In this document: one piece after another, positions 41,154 to 50,291 of the stretch | Numbering within the stretch: the stretch's first letter is position 1 | How the letters are laid out: the number at the start of each line of letters is the position of its first letter | Source of the DNA: Roseovarius aestuariivivens | Lineage (GTDB): Bacteria > Pseudomonadota > Alphaproteobacteria > Rhodobacterales > Rhodobacteraceae | Reading direction: 5' to 3' | DNA length: 64,000 nt | NCBI RefSeq assembly: GCF_004761875.1 | Contig: NZ_SJEY01000009.1 | Coordinates: forward strand, 117,726-181,725 | Translations under genes and position numbers: made by a program | Notes under the pieces: generated by a model | The model's database searches: none | What the model saw: only the letters and a program-made list of their open reading frames with translations | Told to the model about the DNA's origin: nothing

Positions 41154-41312
41154 TCAGGCGCGCGGCGCGTCGGTACACCAACGGTCTTCGACCCGTTCCC
41201 AGATCACGTCACCTGCGGTGGCGTGGATGGTCACGGCGTCGGTTTCTGCGGTCAGAACCTCCGCGCCGATGATGTTGAGAAAAAGCGCGAAGGCTTCGGT
41301 CGTCAGGCACAT
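41154..41312 (-). CDS. Small antisense-oriented protein (52 residues), unknown
   Basis: A short gene on the minus strand between the permease and ATPase genes. AAGGAG lies seven bases before the ATG, which is a better ribosome binding site than several neighbours have. The product has a hydrophobic/amphipathic first half (LTTEAFALFLNIIGAEVL) and a charged second half with WERVEDRWC. Codon use looks normal. I recognise no family. It interrupts the importer operon in the opposite direction, so it is either an independent small gene or has an antisense effect. Confidence 0.5.
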   Translation of the reverse strand: MCLTTEAFALFLNIIGAEVLTAETDAVTIHATAGDVIWERVEDRWCTDAPRA

Positions 41313-41503
41313 GGTCGGTCTCCTTGCTTGAGGCGTTGGCCCTCCGTGTCGGCGTGTCACGCTATCATGCATGATCCGGTGTTGCGGCGCGGCGCAAAGG
41401 ACCGCGCGGTAGAACTTTACACGCAAAACGTGAAAATCCTGCCCACGATTTGGGCGTACCGCCCACGACGCACCTTCCATTTCCCAAATGCAGGCCAGCC
41501 CTC

Positions 41504-42505
41504 ATGAGCGATAACCCGATCCTGTCCGTCCGCGATCTGGTCGTGGAGATCCCAACGCGCCACGGCATCCTGCGCCCCGTAGATCACGTAAGCTACGACA
41601 TCCATGCCGGCGAAATCCTTGGCGTGGTGGGCGAAAGCGGTGCGGGCAAATCGATGACCGGCAATGCGGTCATTGGCCTTCTCGATCCGCCGGCGCGGAT
41701 CGCCGGGGGCGAGGTGCTGCTGAAAGGAGAGCCGATTCACAACATCTCACGCGACAGGCTGCGGCGCTTGCGGGGAAACCGGATGGGCATGATCTTTCAG
41801 GATCCGCTGACCTCGCTCAATCCGCTGCTGACAGTGGGCGATCAACTCGTCGAGACGATCCTCGTGCATCTGAAAGTCGGACAGTCGGAGGCGCGCAAAC
41901 GTGCCATCGCCGCGCTGGACGAGGTGGGCATTCCCGCCGCCTCGCAACGGATCGACAGCTATCCTCATGAATTCTCGGGCGGTATGCGGCAGCGCGTGGT
42001 GATCGCGCTGGCCCTTTGCGCCGAACCCGAACTGGTCATTGCGGACGAGCCGACGACGGCACTGGATGTAAGCGTGCAGGCACAGATCGTGGCGCTTCTC
42101 AAACGGCTGTGCCGGGAACGCGGCGTGGCGGTGATGCTGGTCACGCACGATATGGGCGTGATCGCCGAAGCCGCCGACCGCGTGGCGGTGATGTATGCGG
42201 GCCGTCTGGCAGAGCTTGGCCCTGTGCGCGAGGTGCTGACCCGCGCGCACCATCCCTATACAGCGGGCCTCATGGCCTCGACCCCGCTTGCCAGCCAGGG
42301 GCGCAAGCGTCTTCGCCAGATCCCCGGCGCCATGCCGCGCCTGGGCGCCCTGCCCGAGGGCTGTGCGTTTCATCCGCGCTGCGAGCGCGCCGAGGCGAAA
42401 TGCCGGCAGGATCCCGGCCCGAGGATCGACACCTGCGACGGGCGCGCGGCCTGCTGGTTCCCGGTGACCGAGACGCAAGAGGACAAAAAAGAGGTGCAGG
42501 CATGA
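41504..42505 (+). CDS. ABC importer ATPase 1 (DppD/OppD family)
   Basis: A 333-residue ATPase. Walker A is GVVGESGAGKSM, the ABC signature is EFSGGMRQRVVIALAL, and Walker B is ELVIADEPTTALD. The C-terminal oligopeptide-ABC extension has the four-cysteine cluster (GCAFHPRCERAEAKC ... DTC), which in some homologues binds an iron-sulfur cluster. It starts 371 bp after the second permease with a small antisense gene in between, so it may have its own promoter. Confidence 0.93.
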   Translation: MSDNPILSVRDLVVEIPTRHGILRPVDHVSYDIHAGEILGVVGESGAGKSMTGNAVIGLLDPPARIAGGEVLLKGEPIHNISRDRLRRLRGNRMGMIFQDPLTSLNPLLTVGDQLVETILVHLKVGQSEARKRAIAALDEVGIPAASQRIDSYPHEFSGGMRQRVVIALALCAEPELVIADEPTTALDVSVQAQIVALLKRLCRERGVAVMLVTHDMGVIAEAADRVAVMYAGRLAELGPVREVLTRAHHPYTAGLMASTPLASQGRKRLRQIPGAMPRLGALPEGCAFHPRCERAEAKCRQDPGPRIDTCDGRAACWFPVTETQEDKKEVQA

Positions 42506-43467
42506 GTGCGCTCATCTCCGTGCGCGGGCTGACACGGATTTTCGACGTGTCGAAACCGTGGCTGAACCGGGTGATCGAACGCAAGCCGAAGGCGCTTCTG
42601 ACGGCGGTATCGGATGTGAGTTTCGAGATCGAGGAGAACTCGGTTTACGCGCTGGTGGGGGAAAGCGGATCGGGCAAATCGACCATAGGCAAGATCATGG
42701 TGGGCCTCGTGCCGCCAAGCGACGGACATGTCGAGATCGACGGCGTGGACCTGGCGACCGAAACGGATGCCGCGAAAATCGAAGCGGTGCGCGCCGATAT
42801 TCAGATGATCTTTCAGGATCCCTATGCCTCGCTCAACCCGCGCTGGCGGGTACGTGATATCATCAACGAACCCGTCGCCGCGAAAGGCGGCAACGTCGAG
42901 GGGCTGGCCGAACGGCTGCTGGATCAAGTGGGGCTGTCTGCAGCGGATGCGGGCAAATATCCGCACGAGTTTTCCGGCGGCCAGCGGCAGCGGATCTGCA
43001 TCGCCCGGGCGCTGGCCTCCGAGCCGAGGATCATCGTCTGCGACGAGCCGACCTCGGCGCTCGATGTGTCGGTGCAAAGCCAGGTTCTGAACCTCATGTC
43101 GGATCTGCGCGAGGAATTCGGGCTGACCTATCTCTTCATCTCGCACGACCTGACGGTGGTGCAGCACATGGCCGACAAGATCGGCGTTCTCTATCTTGGC
43201 CGGCTGGTGGAAGAGGCGCCGCGCGACCGTCTGTTTCACGAGCCGAAGCATCCCTATACGCAGATGCTCTTCGATGCCGCTCCGCGCATGGATGCCTTCG
43301 GGCGCGAGGTGGAGCCACCCAAGGGCGAGATCCCCGATGCGATCAATCCGCCATCGGGCTGTGCCTATCACCCGCGATGCCCCATCGCCGTCGAGCGGTG
43401 CAGCCGCGAACGGCCGAAAATGCGCAAGATCGGCGAGACAAGAGTGGCGTGTCACCTGGCGGAGTGA
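42502..43467 (+). CDS. ABC importer ATPase 2 (DppF/OppF family)
   Basis: A 321-residue ATPase. Walker A is ALVGESGSGKSTIG, the signature is EFSGGQRQRICIARAL, and Walker B is RIIVCDEPTSALD. The C-terminal cysteine-containing extension GCAYHPRCPIAVERC is present. The N-terminal segment SKPWLNRVIERKPK is the typical DppF insertion. ATGA overlap with ATPase 1. Confidence 0.93.
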   Translation: MSALISVRGLTRIFDVSKPWLNRVIERKPKALLTAVSDVSFEIEENSVYALVGESGSGKSTIGKIMVGLVPPSDGHVEIDGVDLATETDAAKIEAVRADIQMIFQDPYASLNPRWRVRDIINEPVAAKGGNVEGLAERLLDQVGLSAADAGKYPHEFSGGQRQRICIARALASEPRIIVCDEPTSALDVSVQSQVLNLMSDLREEFGLTYLFISHDLTVVQHMADKIGVLYLGRLVEEAPRDRLFHEPKHPYTQMLFDAAPRMDAFGREVEPPKGEIPDAINPPSGCAYHPRCPIAVERCSRERPKMRKIGETRVACHLAE

Positions 43468-43567
43468 GGGTCCACGCCGTCGAAGGGCCGCGGTACGGCG
43501 ATGGCGCGGCGGCACCGCAAGCTGCGCCATTATTCCGCGCCGTGCAATCTGCTCGAACTGACCGCCG

Positions 43568-44410
43568 CTAACAGGCCGCCATCAGCCGATAGACGATCTG
43601 GGCGGTGGTGAAATCCCAAGCCGTATTCCCGTCTGGCGCAAGTTCCACCACGTCGAAGCCGACACAAGTGCGATCTTTCAGGGCGTGTTCCACGAGGTGC
43701 AGCGCCTGGTAATATCCCAAGCCGCCCGGCACCGGTGTGCCGGTTGCAGGCATGATCGACGGGTCAAGCCCGTCCACGTCGAAGCTGACATAGACATGTT
43801 CGGGAAAGCTGTCGGGCAGGTCGATCTGGTAGAGGGCGTTGGTCACCAGGTCCTCGGCGTCGCGGTAGAAAACCTTGTTGCGGGCGCGGCTGTCCACCTC
43901 TTCCTGGCAGAGCGCGCGGACGCCGAACTGGGCCAGATGCACGCCCTGTTCCGCCAGCAGGTGCATGACGGAGGCGTGAGAGTGTTTTTCGCCTTGATAG
44001 GCGATGCGCAGGTCAGCATGGGCGTCGATCTGAACCAGACCGATCGGCATGTCCGTGGCGCGGGCCACGCCCATCACCGCCCCGTAGCTGAGGGAGTGTT
44101 CGCCCCCTAGCGTGACGGGGATCCGGTCGGCCTTGACCGCGGCGGCGGTGCGGGCGGCGAGACGCTCCATCACGTCCGGCAGTGGACCAGTGCAGTCAAG
44201 CGGATCCTCGGTAAAGATCCCCTTGGCGCAGGGCTCGCCCCCGTTGCAGAGCCGTTCCAGTTCGTTTGATGCCTCGATGATGGCCGCCGGACCCTGCGCG
44301 GTGCCCGCGCCGTAGGACACGGTGCGTTCGAGGGGTACCGGAATGACACGAAAGCGGGCGTCTTCGCCGCGCTCGTCCTCGGTCAGTTCGCTGTCGAGAA
44401 AGATGCTCAT
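43568..44410 (-). CDS. speB: Agmatinase (ureohydrolase family)
   Basis: A 280-residue arginase-family enzyme. The binuclear manganese site is complete: GGEHSLSYG, IDAHADLR and SFDVDGLDPSIMPATGTP. It hydrolyses agmatine to putrescine and urea. Its context is decisive: arginine decarboxylase, carboxyspermidine dehydrogenase and its decarboxylase lie upstream in the same orientation. It overlaps the decarboxylase stop by 4 bp. Confidence 0.88.
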   Translation of the reverse strand: MSIFLDSELTEDERGEDARFRVIPVPLERTVSYGAGTAQGPAAIIEASNELERLCNGGEPCAKGIFTEDPLDCTGPLPDVMERLAARTAAAVKADRIPVTLGGEHSLSYGAVMGVARATDMPIGLVQIDAHADLRIAYQGEKHSHASVMHLLAEQGVHLAQFGVRALCQEEVDSRARNKVFYRDAEDLVTNALYQIDLPDSFPEHVYVSFDVDGLDPSIMPATGTPVPGGLGYYQALHLVEHALKDRTCVGFDVVELAPDGNTAWDFTTAQIVYRLMAAC

Positions 44411-45576
44411 GACAGACGCTCCTTGAAATCGTCGTACCCGAATTGCCGGATCATGCGCAGCTCGTCCGTATCACTGTTCCAGAGAGCTATGGCCGGCAGT
44501 GGCACGCCATTGAAGGTGTTGGTTTTGACCATCGAGTAATGCGCCTGATCGAGAAAGGCGAAACGCTGGCCCACCTTCAGCGGTTCGGCGAAGGTGTAGT
44601 CGCCGATCACATCCCCGGCGAGACAGGACGGCCCGCCCATGCGGTAGGTATGGCCCATCTCGGCCTCGTCCATCAGCGCGGGGCGGTAGGGTGCCTCGAT
44701 CACATCGGGCATATGGCAGGTGGCGGAGATATCGGTAATGGCGAGCGGTATGCCGTTTTGTGGCGTGTCGAGGATTTCACCCACGAGGATGCCCGCGTCG
44801 AGCGCCACCGCCTCGCCCGGTTCGAGATAGACCTCGACGCCGTATTTGGTGCGGATCTCCTTGAGAAAGGCCACCAGCGCAGCCCGGTCATAGTCGCCGC
44901 GCGTGATGTGATGCCCGCCGCCGAAATTGAGCCACTTCAAGCCCTTGAGATAGGGGGCAAGTTTCGGCTCGACCGCCGCCCAGGTTCGCTGAAGCGGCTC
45001 GAACCCCTGTTCGCAAAGCGTATGCATATGGAGGCCATCGACGCCATCAATCGCCTCGGGCGTGAGCAGGCTGACGGGCGTTCCGAGGCGCGAACAGGGT
45101 GCTGCCGGGTCGTATTTGGGAACCTCACCTTCGGAATGTTCGGGATTGAGGCGCAGGCCGATGCTGCGGCCAGCCTTTTTGCACAGCCCCCCAAAGCGGG
45201 CCTTCTGGGCCGGACTGTTGAAGATCACATGATCCGAAAGTGCGATGATCTCGTCGATATCGCTATCCTTGTAGCCCGCGCAATAGGTCGCGACCTCGCC
45301 GCCGTATTCTTCACGGCCCAATCGCGCCTCGAAGATGCCGCTGGCGCAGGTGCCGCCGAGATATTGGCGTACGAGGGGGGCGAGGGCGAACATGGAAAAG
45401 GCCTTGAGCGCCGAGAGGACATGCGCGCCGGATTGGTGGCCCACATCGGCCAGCGCCTTGAGGTTGCTTTCCACCCTAACCTCGTCGACCACAAAGCAGG
45501 GGCTGGGGACGCGGGACAGGTCGAAGTTTCGGAAGGCGCCCGCGTCACCGGCCTGGGTTTGCATCATCTGGGTCAT
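44407..45576 (-). CDS. nspC: Carboxy(nor)spermidine decarboxylase
   Basis: A 389-residue PLP enzyme of the alanine-racemase-fold decarboxylases. The PLP lysine lies in HVLSALKAFSMFAL. Further hallmarks are LRLNPEHSEGEVPKYDP, LHMHTLCEQGFEP, LKWLNFGGGHHITR and VYLEPGEAV. The active-site cysteine region is GGPSCLAGDVIGDY. It decarboxylates carboxyspermidine or carboxynorspermidine to the triamine. Together with the dehydrogenase upstream it replaces the S-adenosylmethionine route. Confidence 0.92.
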   Translation of the reverse strand: MTQMMQTQAGDAGAFRNFDLSRVPSPCFVVDEVRVESNLKALADVGHQSGAHVLSALKAFSMFALAPLVRQYLGGTCASGIFEARLGREEYGGEVATYCAGYKDSDIDEIIALSDHVIFNSPAQKARFGGLCKKAGRSIGLRLNPEHSEGEVPKYDPAAPCSRLGTPVSLLTPEAIDGVDGLHMHTLCEQGFEPLQRTWAAVEPKLAPYLKGLKWLNFGGGHHITRGDYDRAALVAFLKEIRTKYGVEVYLEPGEAVALDAGILVGEILDTPQNGIPLAITDISATCHMPDVIEAPYRPALMDEAEMGHTYRMGGPSCLAGDVIGDYTFAEPLKVGQRFAFLDQAHYSMVKTNTFNGVPLPAIALWNSDTDELRMIRQFGYDDFKERLS

Positions 45577-45735
45577 GCGTCTCTCCGGGTTTTGCCGGGC
45601 CTCGTCGGGCCGCGGTGCGGCGATCCTGCCCTTGAGCTAAAGCGCTTTGTTTCTGCCAAGTCTGCGTAAGTTTCGAGCTTTTCGCCTAGCCTAGCCAAAT
45701 CGCCGCGCCGTGGGTGCGGCCCGGCGATGCGCGGC

Positions 45736-45753
45736 GGCGTGGCAAGCCACGCC
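45736..45753. other. Perfect hairpin in the gap between the polyamine genes
   Basis: GGCGTGGC (45736-45743) and GCCACGCC (45746-45753) form a perfect stem with a two-base centre. It lies 34 bp downstream of the dehydrogenase stop in the 210-bp gap before the decarboxylase gene. No T run follows on either strand. It may be an mRNA processing or stability element; the gap contains no convincing gene. Confidence 0.4.
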
Positions 45754-45786
45754 TTGATTCCGCGCAACGTGCCAAGCTGGCAGCCG

Positions 45787-46998
45787 TCAGAACTTCACCG
45801 GGCCATCCAGCTCGTGCACCTGCCACGGCAGGCCGTGATTGTTGAGCATGTCCATGAAATCCTCGACGTCGAGCTGTTCCATGTTCCACACGCCCGGCTC
45901 GGTCCAGTTGCCCTTGAGCACCTGCGCCGCGCCGATCATGGCCGGGACGCCGGTTGTGTAGCTGACGGCTTGGCTTCCGACCTCGCGGTAGCATTCCTCG
46001 TGGTCGCAGATGTTGTAGATGTAGTAGGTCTTTTCGCCCGACCCATCCAGAGCCTCGCCCGTGGCGATATCGCCGATACAGGCCTTGCCCTTGGTCTGCG
46101 CGCCAAGATCGCCGGGATCGGGCAGCAGGGTCTTGAGGAACTGGATCGGAATGATCTCGACGCCGTTATGCATAACCGGGTCGATGCGGGTCATGCCGAC
46201 ATTTTCCAGCACCTTGGCGTGGGTGATATAGGCGTCGCCGAAGGTCATCCAGAACCGCGCGCGCTCGATCTCGGGGAAGTGGGTTGAGAGGCTTTCGAGC
46301 TCTTCGTGATACATCAGGTACATGTTCTTGGGCCCGATGCCGGGAAAATCGAACTCGACCTTGTGGGACATGGCCGGCGTGATCTTCCACTCGCCCTGTT
46401 CCCAGTGCTTGGCGTCCTGCAGGACCTCGCGCAGGTTGATCTCGGGATTGAAGTTAGTGGCGAAGGCCTGATCGTTGGAGCCGCCATTGGCGTCGAGCAC
46501 GTCGATCTGGCGGATGGTCTTGAGTCTGTGGTCCTTGAGCCACTTGGCGAACACGCTCGTCACGCCGGGATCGAAGCCGGAGCCGAGGATCGCCACGACG
46601 CCCGCTTCCTTGAACTTGTCATGGTAGGCCCACTGCCACTTGTATTCGAACTTGGCCTCGTCCTCGGGCTCGTAATTCGCGGTGTCGAGGTAATGCACCC
46701 CGGCCTCAAGGCAGGCGTCCATGAGCTTGAGATCCTGGTAGGGCAGCGCGAGGTTGACGAGGATATCCGCGCCGGTCTCTTTAATGAGCGCGACCGTAGC
46801 GGCCACGTCCATCGCGTCGAGCGCGGCGGTGGCGATATCGACGCCAACGCGATCCTTCACGCTTGCGGCGATGGCGTCGCATTTGGCCTTGGTCCGGCTG
46901 GCAAGGGTGATGTCCCCGAATATATCGGCGTTCATCGCCATCTTGTGCACCGCGGCATGGCTGACGCCGCCCGCGCCCACAACAAGGGTCTTGGTCAT
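45787..46998 (-). CDS. Carboxy(nor)spermidine dehydrogenase (saccharopine dehydrogenase family)
   Basis: A 403-residue protein. The NAD(P) site is LVVGAGGVSHAAVHKMAMN, followed by features of Lys1-type enzymes (DILVNLALPYQDLKLMDACLEAGVHYLDTANYE and GSGFDPGVTSVFAKW). It condenses putrescine (or diaminopropane) with aspartate semialdehyde to the carboxy-triamine. Because agmatinase in the same cluster makes putrescine, carboxyspermidine is the likely product. Confidence 0.9.
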   Translation of the reverse strand: MTKTLVVGAGGVSHAAVHKMAMNADIFGDITLASRTKAKCDAIAASVKDRVGVDIATAALDAMDVAATVALIKETGADILVNLALPYQDLKLMDACLEAGVHYLDTANYEPEDEAKFEYKWQWAYHDKFKEAGVVAILGSGFDPGVTSVFAKWLKDHRLKTIRQIDVLDANGGSNDQAFATNFNPEINLREVLQDAKHWEQGEWKITPAMSHKVEFDFPGIGPKNMYLMYHEELESLSTHFPEIERARFWMTFGDAYITHAKVLENVGMTRIDPVMHNGVEIIPIQFLKTLLPDPGDLGAQTKGKACIGDIATGEALDGSGEKTYYIYNICDHEECYREVGSQAVSYTTGVPAMIGAAQVLKGNWTEPGVWNMEQLDVEDFMDMLNNHGLPWQVHELDGPVKF

Positions 46999-47009
46999 GG
47001 TGGTCCTCC

Positions 47010-48911
47010 TCAGGCTGAATGCCGTTCGTAATAGGTATAGCCGTTGATCGAGGCGCGATAAGCCTCGATCAGGGTCTTTCGGTCGCTGGTGGCGACGGTG
47101 CCTTCGGACGTGGCCTCGTCCACCATCTTGCGGAAGGCGGCGATGCAGTCCTGTGGATCAAATTCAACCGCCGCCATGACCTCGGAAATACTGTCGCCTT
47201 CCTGTTCGTGCAGCAGGTCGAACTTGCCATCCGGACGCAGGTCGATGGTAACCACATTGGTGTCGCCGAAGAGATTGTGCAGGTCGCCCAGCGTTTCCTG
47301 ATAGGCGCCGACGAAGAAGACGCCGAAGTAATAGGGCGCATCCTCTGGCAGTGAGTGCACGGGCAGTGATTGGAAAATGCCGTCGGCGAGAATGAAGCGG
47401 TCAATCTTGCCGTCGCTGTCACAGGTGATATCCGACAGGATCGCCTGCCGGTCGGGCGTCTTGTTCAGCATCTGCAGGGGCACGATCGGATGCAGCTGGT
47501 CGATGGCCCAGACATCGGGCAGCGACTGGAAAAGTGAAAAGTTGCAGTGATACACATCTGCGATGCCGCGCATGTCGTCGGAAAGATCGCTTGCGTCTTC
47601 AAGCTGTGCGACGACCTCCTTGATCCGCGCCATGAGCGAAAGATAGATCCGCTCGGCCCGGGCCATCTGGCGAAGATCGACGAAACCGCGCCGGAAGAGC
47701 GCGCGCAATTCGTCGCGATAGTAGCTGGCGTCGTTCCAGCATTCCTGTACCCGCTCGGGTGTCAGGTAGCCGCCCACGGCGGCGAGGTCGGACACCAGAT
47801 GGTTGTCGCCCTCTTCCGGCGCGGGCGTGTCGGGGGCGTCGTACTTGGTGCTTTCCAGCGCCTCGAAGATCAGCATCGAAGACGTGGCCACCAGCGCCCG
47901 GCCGCTTTCGGTGACCAGCACGGGGTGCTTGAGGCCGGCCTCGTCCATGGCGTAGGCCACGGTTTCCACGACATTGGTGCAATATTCCTCGACCGTGTAG
48001 TTGATCGAGTTCTCCGTCGCGCGCTTTTCGCCGGTGTAATCCACGCCCAGACCGCCGCCGAGGTCGAGATGCGTGAGCGGCGCGCCCTCGCCCGTCAGGG
48101 CCACGAAGTAGCGGCAGGCCTCGGCCACGGCTCGGCGCACGTCGATCACGTCGGGCACTTGGCTGCCCAGATGCGAGTGCTGAAGTTGCAGGCAATGCAG
48201 AAGCCCCTCGTCGCGCAGGCGGTCGACCACGCGCAGAAGCTGGTCGGTGTTCATACCGAAAGCCGAGCGGTCGCCCGAGCTTTCCTGCCATTTGCCACCA
48301 ATCTTCTGCGTGAGCTTGACGCGCACGCCCAAAAGCGGGTCCTCACCCAGTTCGCGGGCCACCTCGATCACGGTTTCGGCCTCTTTCGGGCTTTCCAGCA
48401 CGATGACCGTGTTGAAGCCCAGCTTGCGCGAGAGAATGGCAAGACGGATGAATTCGGAATCCTTTACGCCGTTGCAGACGATCAGCGCCTCACGCGAGAG
48501 CCTATGCGCGAGCGCCACCACCAGTTCCGGTTTGGAGCCGGCCTCGAGACCGAACTCATACTGCTTGCCGAACTCCACGATGCGCTCGACCACCTGCGCT
48601 TGCTGGTTGACCTTGATCGGAAAGACGCCGCGATAGGGCGCCTGGTAGTTCAGCCGCGCGATGGCGTCGGCGAAACCCTGGTTGATATGCCGGATCTCGG
48701 CCTCGAGAAAGGATTTGACGCGCAGCACGACCGGCGCGGCGATACCTCGCTGATCGAGATCCTTCAGAATTTCCGGCAGGCTGATCGGGGTGGCGCCAGG
48801 GTGCATCGGGTCACAAAGCGCCACCTCGCCGTTATCGAGCACGGTGATGAGGCCCTTGGACCAGCGGTCCACGCCGTAGATGTCTTCGTGGATCGTGCGC
48901 AAATGCTGCAT
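47010..48911 (-). CDS. speA: Biosynthetic arginine decarboxylase
   Basis: A 633-residue PLP enzyme of the SpeA family. The PLP-lysine motif YRGVFPIKVNQQAQVVE is present, together with HLDLGGGLGVDYTG and VTESGRALV. The usual long insertion (PLHERG-containing regions of family members) is represented by the DLRQMARAERIYLSLMARI segment. It converts arginine to agmatine. ATG 48911 was chosen over an in-frame extension to 48998. It lies 11 bp before the dehydrogenase gene. Confidence 0.92.
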   Translation of the reverse strand: MQHLRTIHEDIYGVDRWSKGLITVLDNGEVALCDPMHPGATPISLPEILKDLDQRGIAAPVVLRVKSFLEAEIRHINQGFADAIARLNYQAPYRGVFPIKVNQQAQVVERIVEFGKQYEFGLEAGSKPELVVALAHRLSREALIVCNGVKDSEFIRLAILSRKLGFNTVIVLESPKEAETVIEVARELGEDPLLGVRVKLTQKIGGKWQESSGDRSAFGMNTDQLLRVVDRLRDEGLLHCLQLQHSHLGSQVPDVIDVRRAVAEACRYFVALTGEGAPLTHLDLGGGLGVDYTGEKRATENSINYTVEEYCTNVVETVAYAMDEAGLKHPVLVTESGRALVATSSMLIFEALESTKYDAPDTPAPEEGDNHLVSDLAAVGGYLTPERVQECWNDASYYRDELRALFRRGFVDLRQMARAERIYLSLMARIKEVVAQLEDASDLSDDMRGIADVYHCNFSLFQSLPDVWAIDQLHPIVPLQMLNKTPDRQAILSDITCDSDGKIDRFILADGIFQSLPVHSLPEDAPYYFGVFFVGAYQETLGDLHNLFGDTNVVTIDLRPDGKFDLLHEQEGDSISEVMAAVEFDPQDCIAAFRKMVDEATSEGTVATSDRKTLIEAYRASINGYTYYERHSA

Positions 48912-49023
48912 CGAAGCGGCTTTCCTTGGTTGCGGTCGCTTTGCGCCTCTGACGTGGGCGCGGCGTATTGAGAACAGGGTTAGCAAAGCCACACGCAAGA
49001 GGCCATGCCGGTGGGGGATTTAT

Positions 49024-50265
49024 CTAGCGCGCGAGCCGCGATTTCATCGCCGCCTCGGGAAAGCAGGTGGCGGGCTGGCCTGTCGCCTCTTGCCAGCACC
49101 CGATAGAGCGGCGGGTCTTGAAGCCGGGCAGGCCATCGATGCCGCCCACGTCATGCCCCATCGCCACTAGCGCGCGCTGCATCGCGGCCACGTCCGAGCG
49201 GTAAAGCCCGCCCACACGGCCCCAGGGGGCGGCGAAGTCGCCGACGTTGAACTGGATCCGGTCGCCGACATGGCCCACGAAAAGGGCATAAAGGTCGCTC
49301 ATGTTGTAGTCTTTCAGTACGTAGAAATTGGGCGTGACGATAAAGGCGGGACCGTTGCGGCCCGCGGGCATCAGAAGAAAGCCCTCGCCGCGGCGTTCGT
49401 GATCGGGAAAAGGGCGGCCCGACACGCGGGTGAATCCGAGGCGTTCCCAGTCGGATATGCGGCGGCCCTGATCGGGGCCTTCGAGGGTGCAGGAGACACT
49501 GCCGGGCACGCGCACCTCGAAGCCCCAGTCGCGCGCAGGCTGCCAGCCGTGACGCGCGAGGTAGTGCCCGATGGAGGCGATGGTATCAGCCTCGGAGCGC
49601 CAGATATCGGCGCGGGCGTCGCCATCGCCGTCGACCGCGTACTTCAAGAAACTGGTGGGCATGAATTGCGGCTGGCCCAGCGCACCCGCCCAGCTGCTTT
49701 TCATGGCTTTGCCCGGGGCGTGGCCGGCCTCGGCGATCTGCAGCGCGGCCAGCAGTTCCTCGGTGAAATAGTCGGCCCGCGTGCTCATGAAGCCCTTGGT
49801 GCCCAGAACCTCGAAGGCATTGTGAGGGATGTCGACGCGGCCGTAACCGCTTTCGCGGCCCCAGATGGCCAGGATGATGCGCCCTGGCACCCCGGTTGCG
49901 CGCTCGGTGCGTGCAAGTGCTGCGGCATGACGGCGGGCCATCTCCTTGCCCACGGAGGTCGCGCCGGTGACGGCGCCGCGTGAGAAATACTTTCCCGGCG
50001 AGCCGAATTCGGCCTGCCGCTGCGTCTTGCGCCCCTGCGCGGGCATGCCCGGCGGGACGAGGTCTGGCAGGTTCCAGTTGAGAGAAACGCCGCTGAAAGC
50101 CGATTGGAACGTGCCGCGCGACACGCCGCGTGCGCGGGCGGCGGGCCAGACGGTCTGCTCAAGCCACGACTGGTATTGACGCTCGACCGCCGCGCGGTTC
50201 TGCGCATTGGCGGGGACCATGGCGAGGCATAAAAAAAACGCGGCAAGCGTGATGAGATGGCGCAT
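49024..50265 (-). CDS. Exported lytic murein transglycosylase (MltB family) with peptidoglycan-binding domain
   Basis: A 413-residue protein with a signal peptide (1-21, ending ANAQN). The catalytic core has AIWGRESGYGRVDIPHNAF, with the catalytic glutamate, then SWAGALGQPQFMPTSFLKYAVDGDGDARADIW, the MltB signature. The C-terminal about 60 residues are a peptidoglycan-binding-1 domain (VAAMQRALVAMGHDVGGIDGLPGFKTRRSIGCWQ). It cleaves glycan strands to anhydro-muropeptides. Cysteines in the last segment may form a disulfide. Confidence 0.92.
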   Translation of the reverse strand: MRHLITLAAFFLCLAMVPANAQNRAAVERQYQSWLEQTVWPAARARGVSRGTFQSAFSGVSLNWNLPDLVPPGMPAQGRKTQRQAEFGSPGKYFSRGAVTGATSVGKEMARRHAAALARTERATGVPGRIILAIWGRESGYGRVDIPHNAFEVLGTKGFMSTRADYFTEELLAALQIAEAGHAPGKAMKSSWAGALGQPQFMPTSFLKYAVDGDGDARADIWRSEADTIASIGHYLARHGWQPARDWGFEVRVPGSVSCTLEGPDQGRRISDWERLGFTRVSGRPFPDHERRGEGFLLMPAGRNGPAFIVTPNFYVLKDYNMSDLYALFVGHVGDRIQFNVGDFAAPWGRVGGLYRSDVAAMQRALVAMGHDVGGIDGLPGFKTRRSIGCWQEATGQPATCFPEAAMKSRLAR

Positions 50266-50291
50266 GACGGTGCGGCTCCCCTGCCCCGGCC

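Noticed and set aside
45573..45767. 64-codon minus-strand frame ending with an ATGA overlap at the carboxyspermidine decarboxylase start, considered as a leader peptide
   Set aside because: No ribosome binding site, proline/arginine-rich composition without meaning, and it runs through the perfect hairpin at 45736-45753; a regulatory leader cannot be excluded but is not supported.
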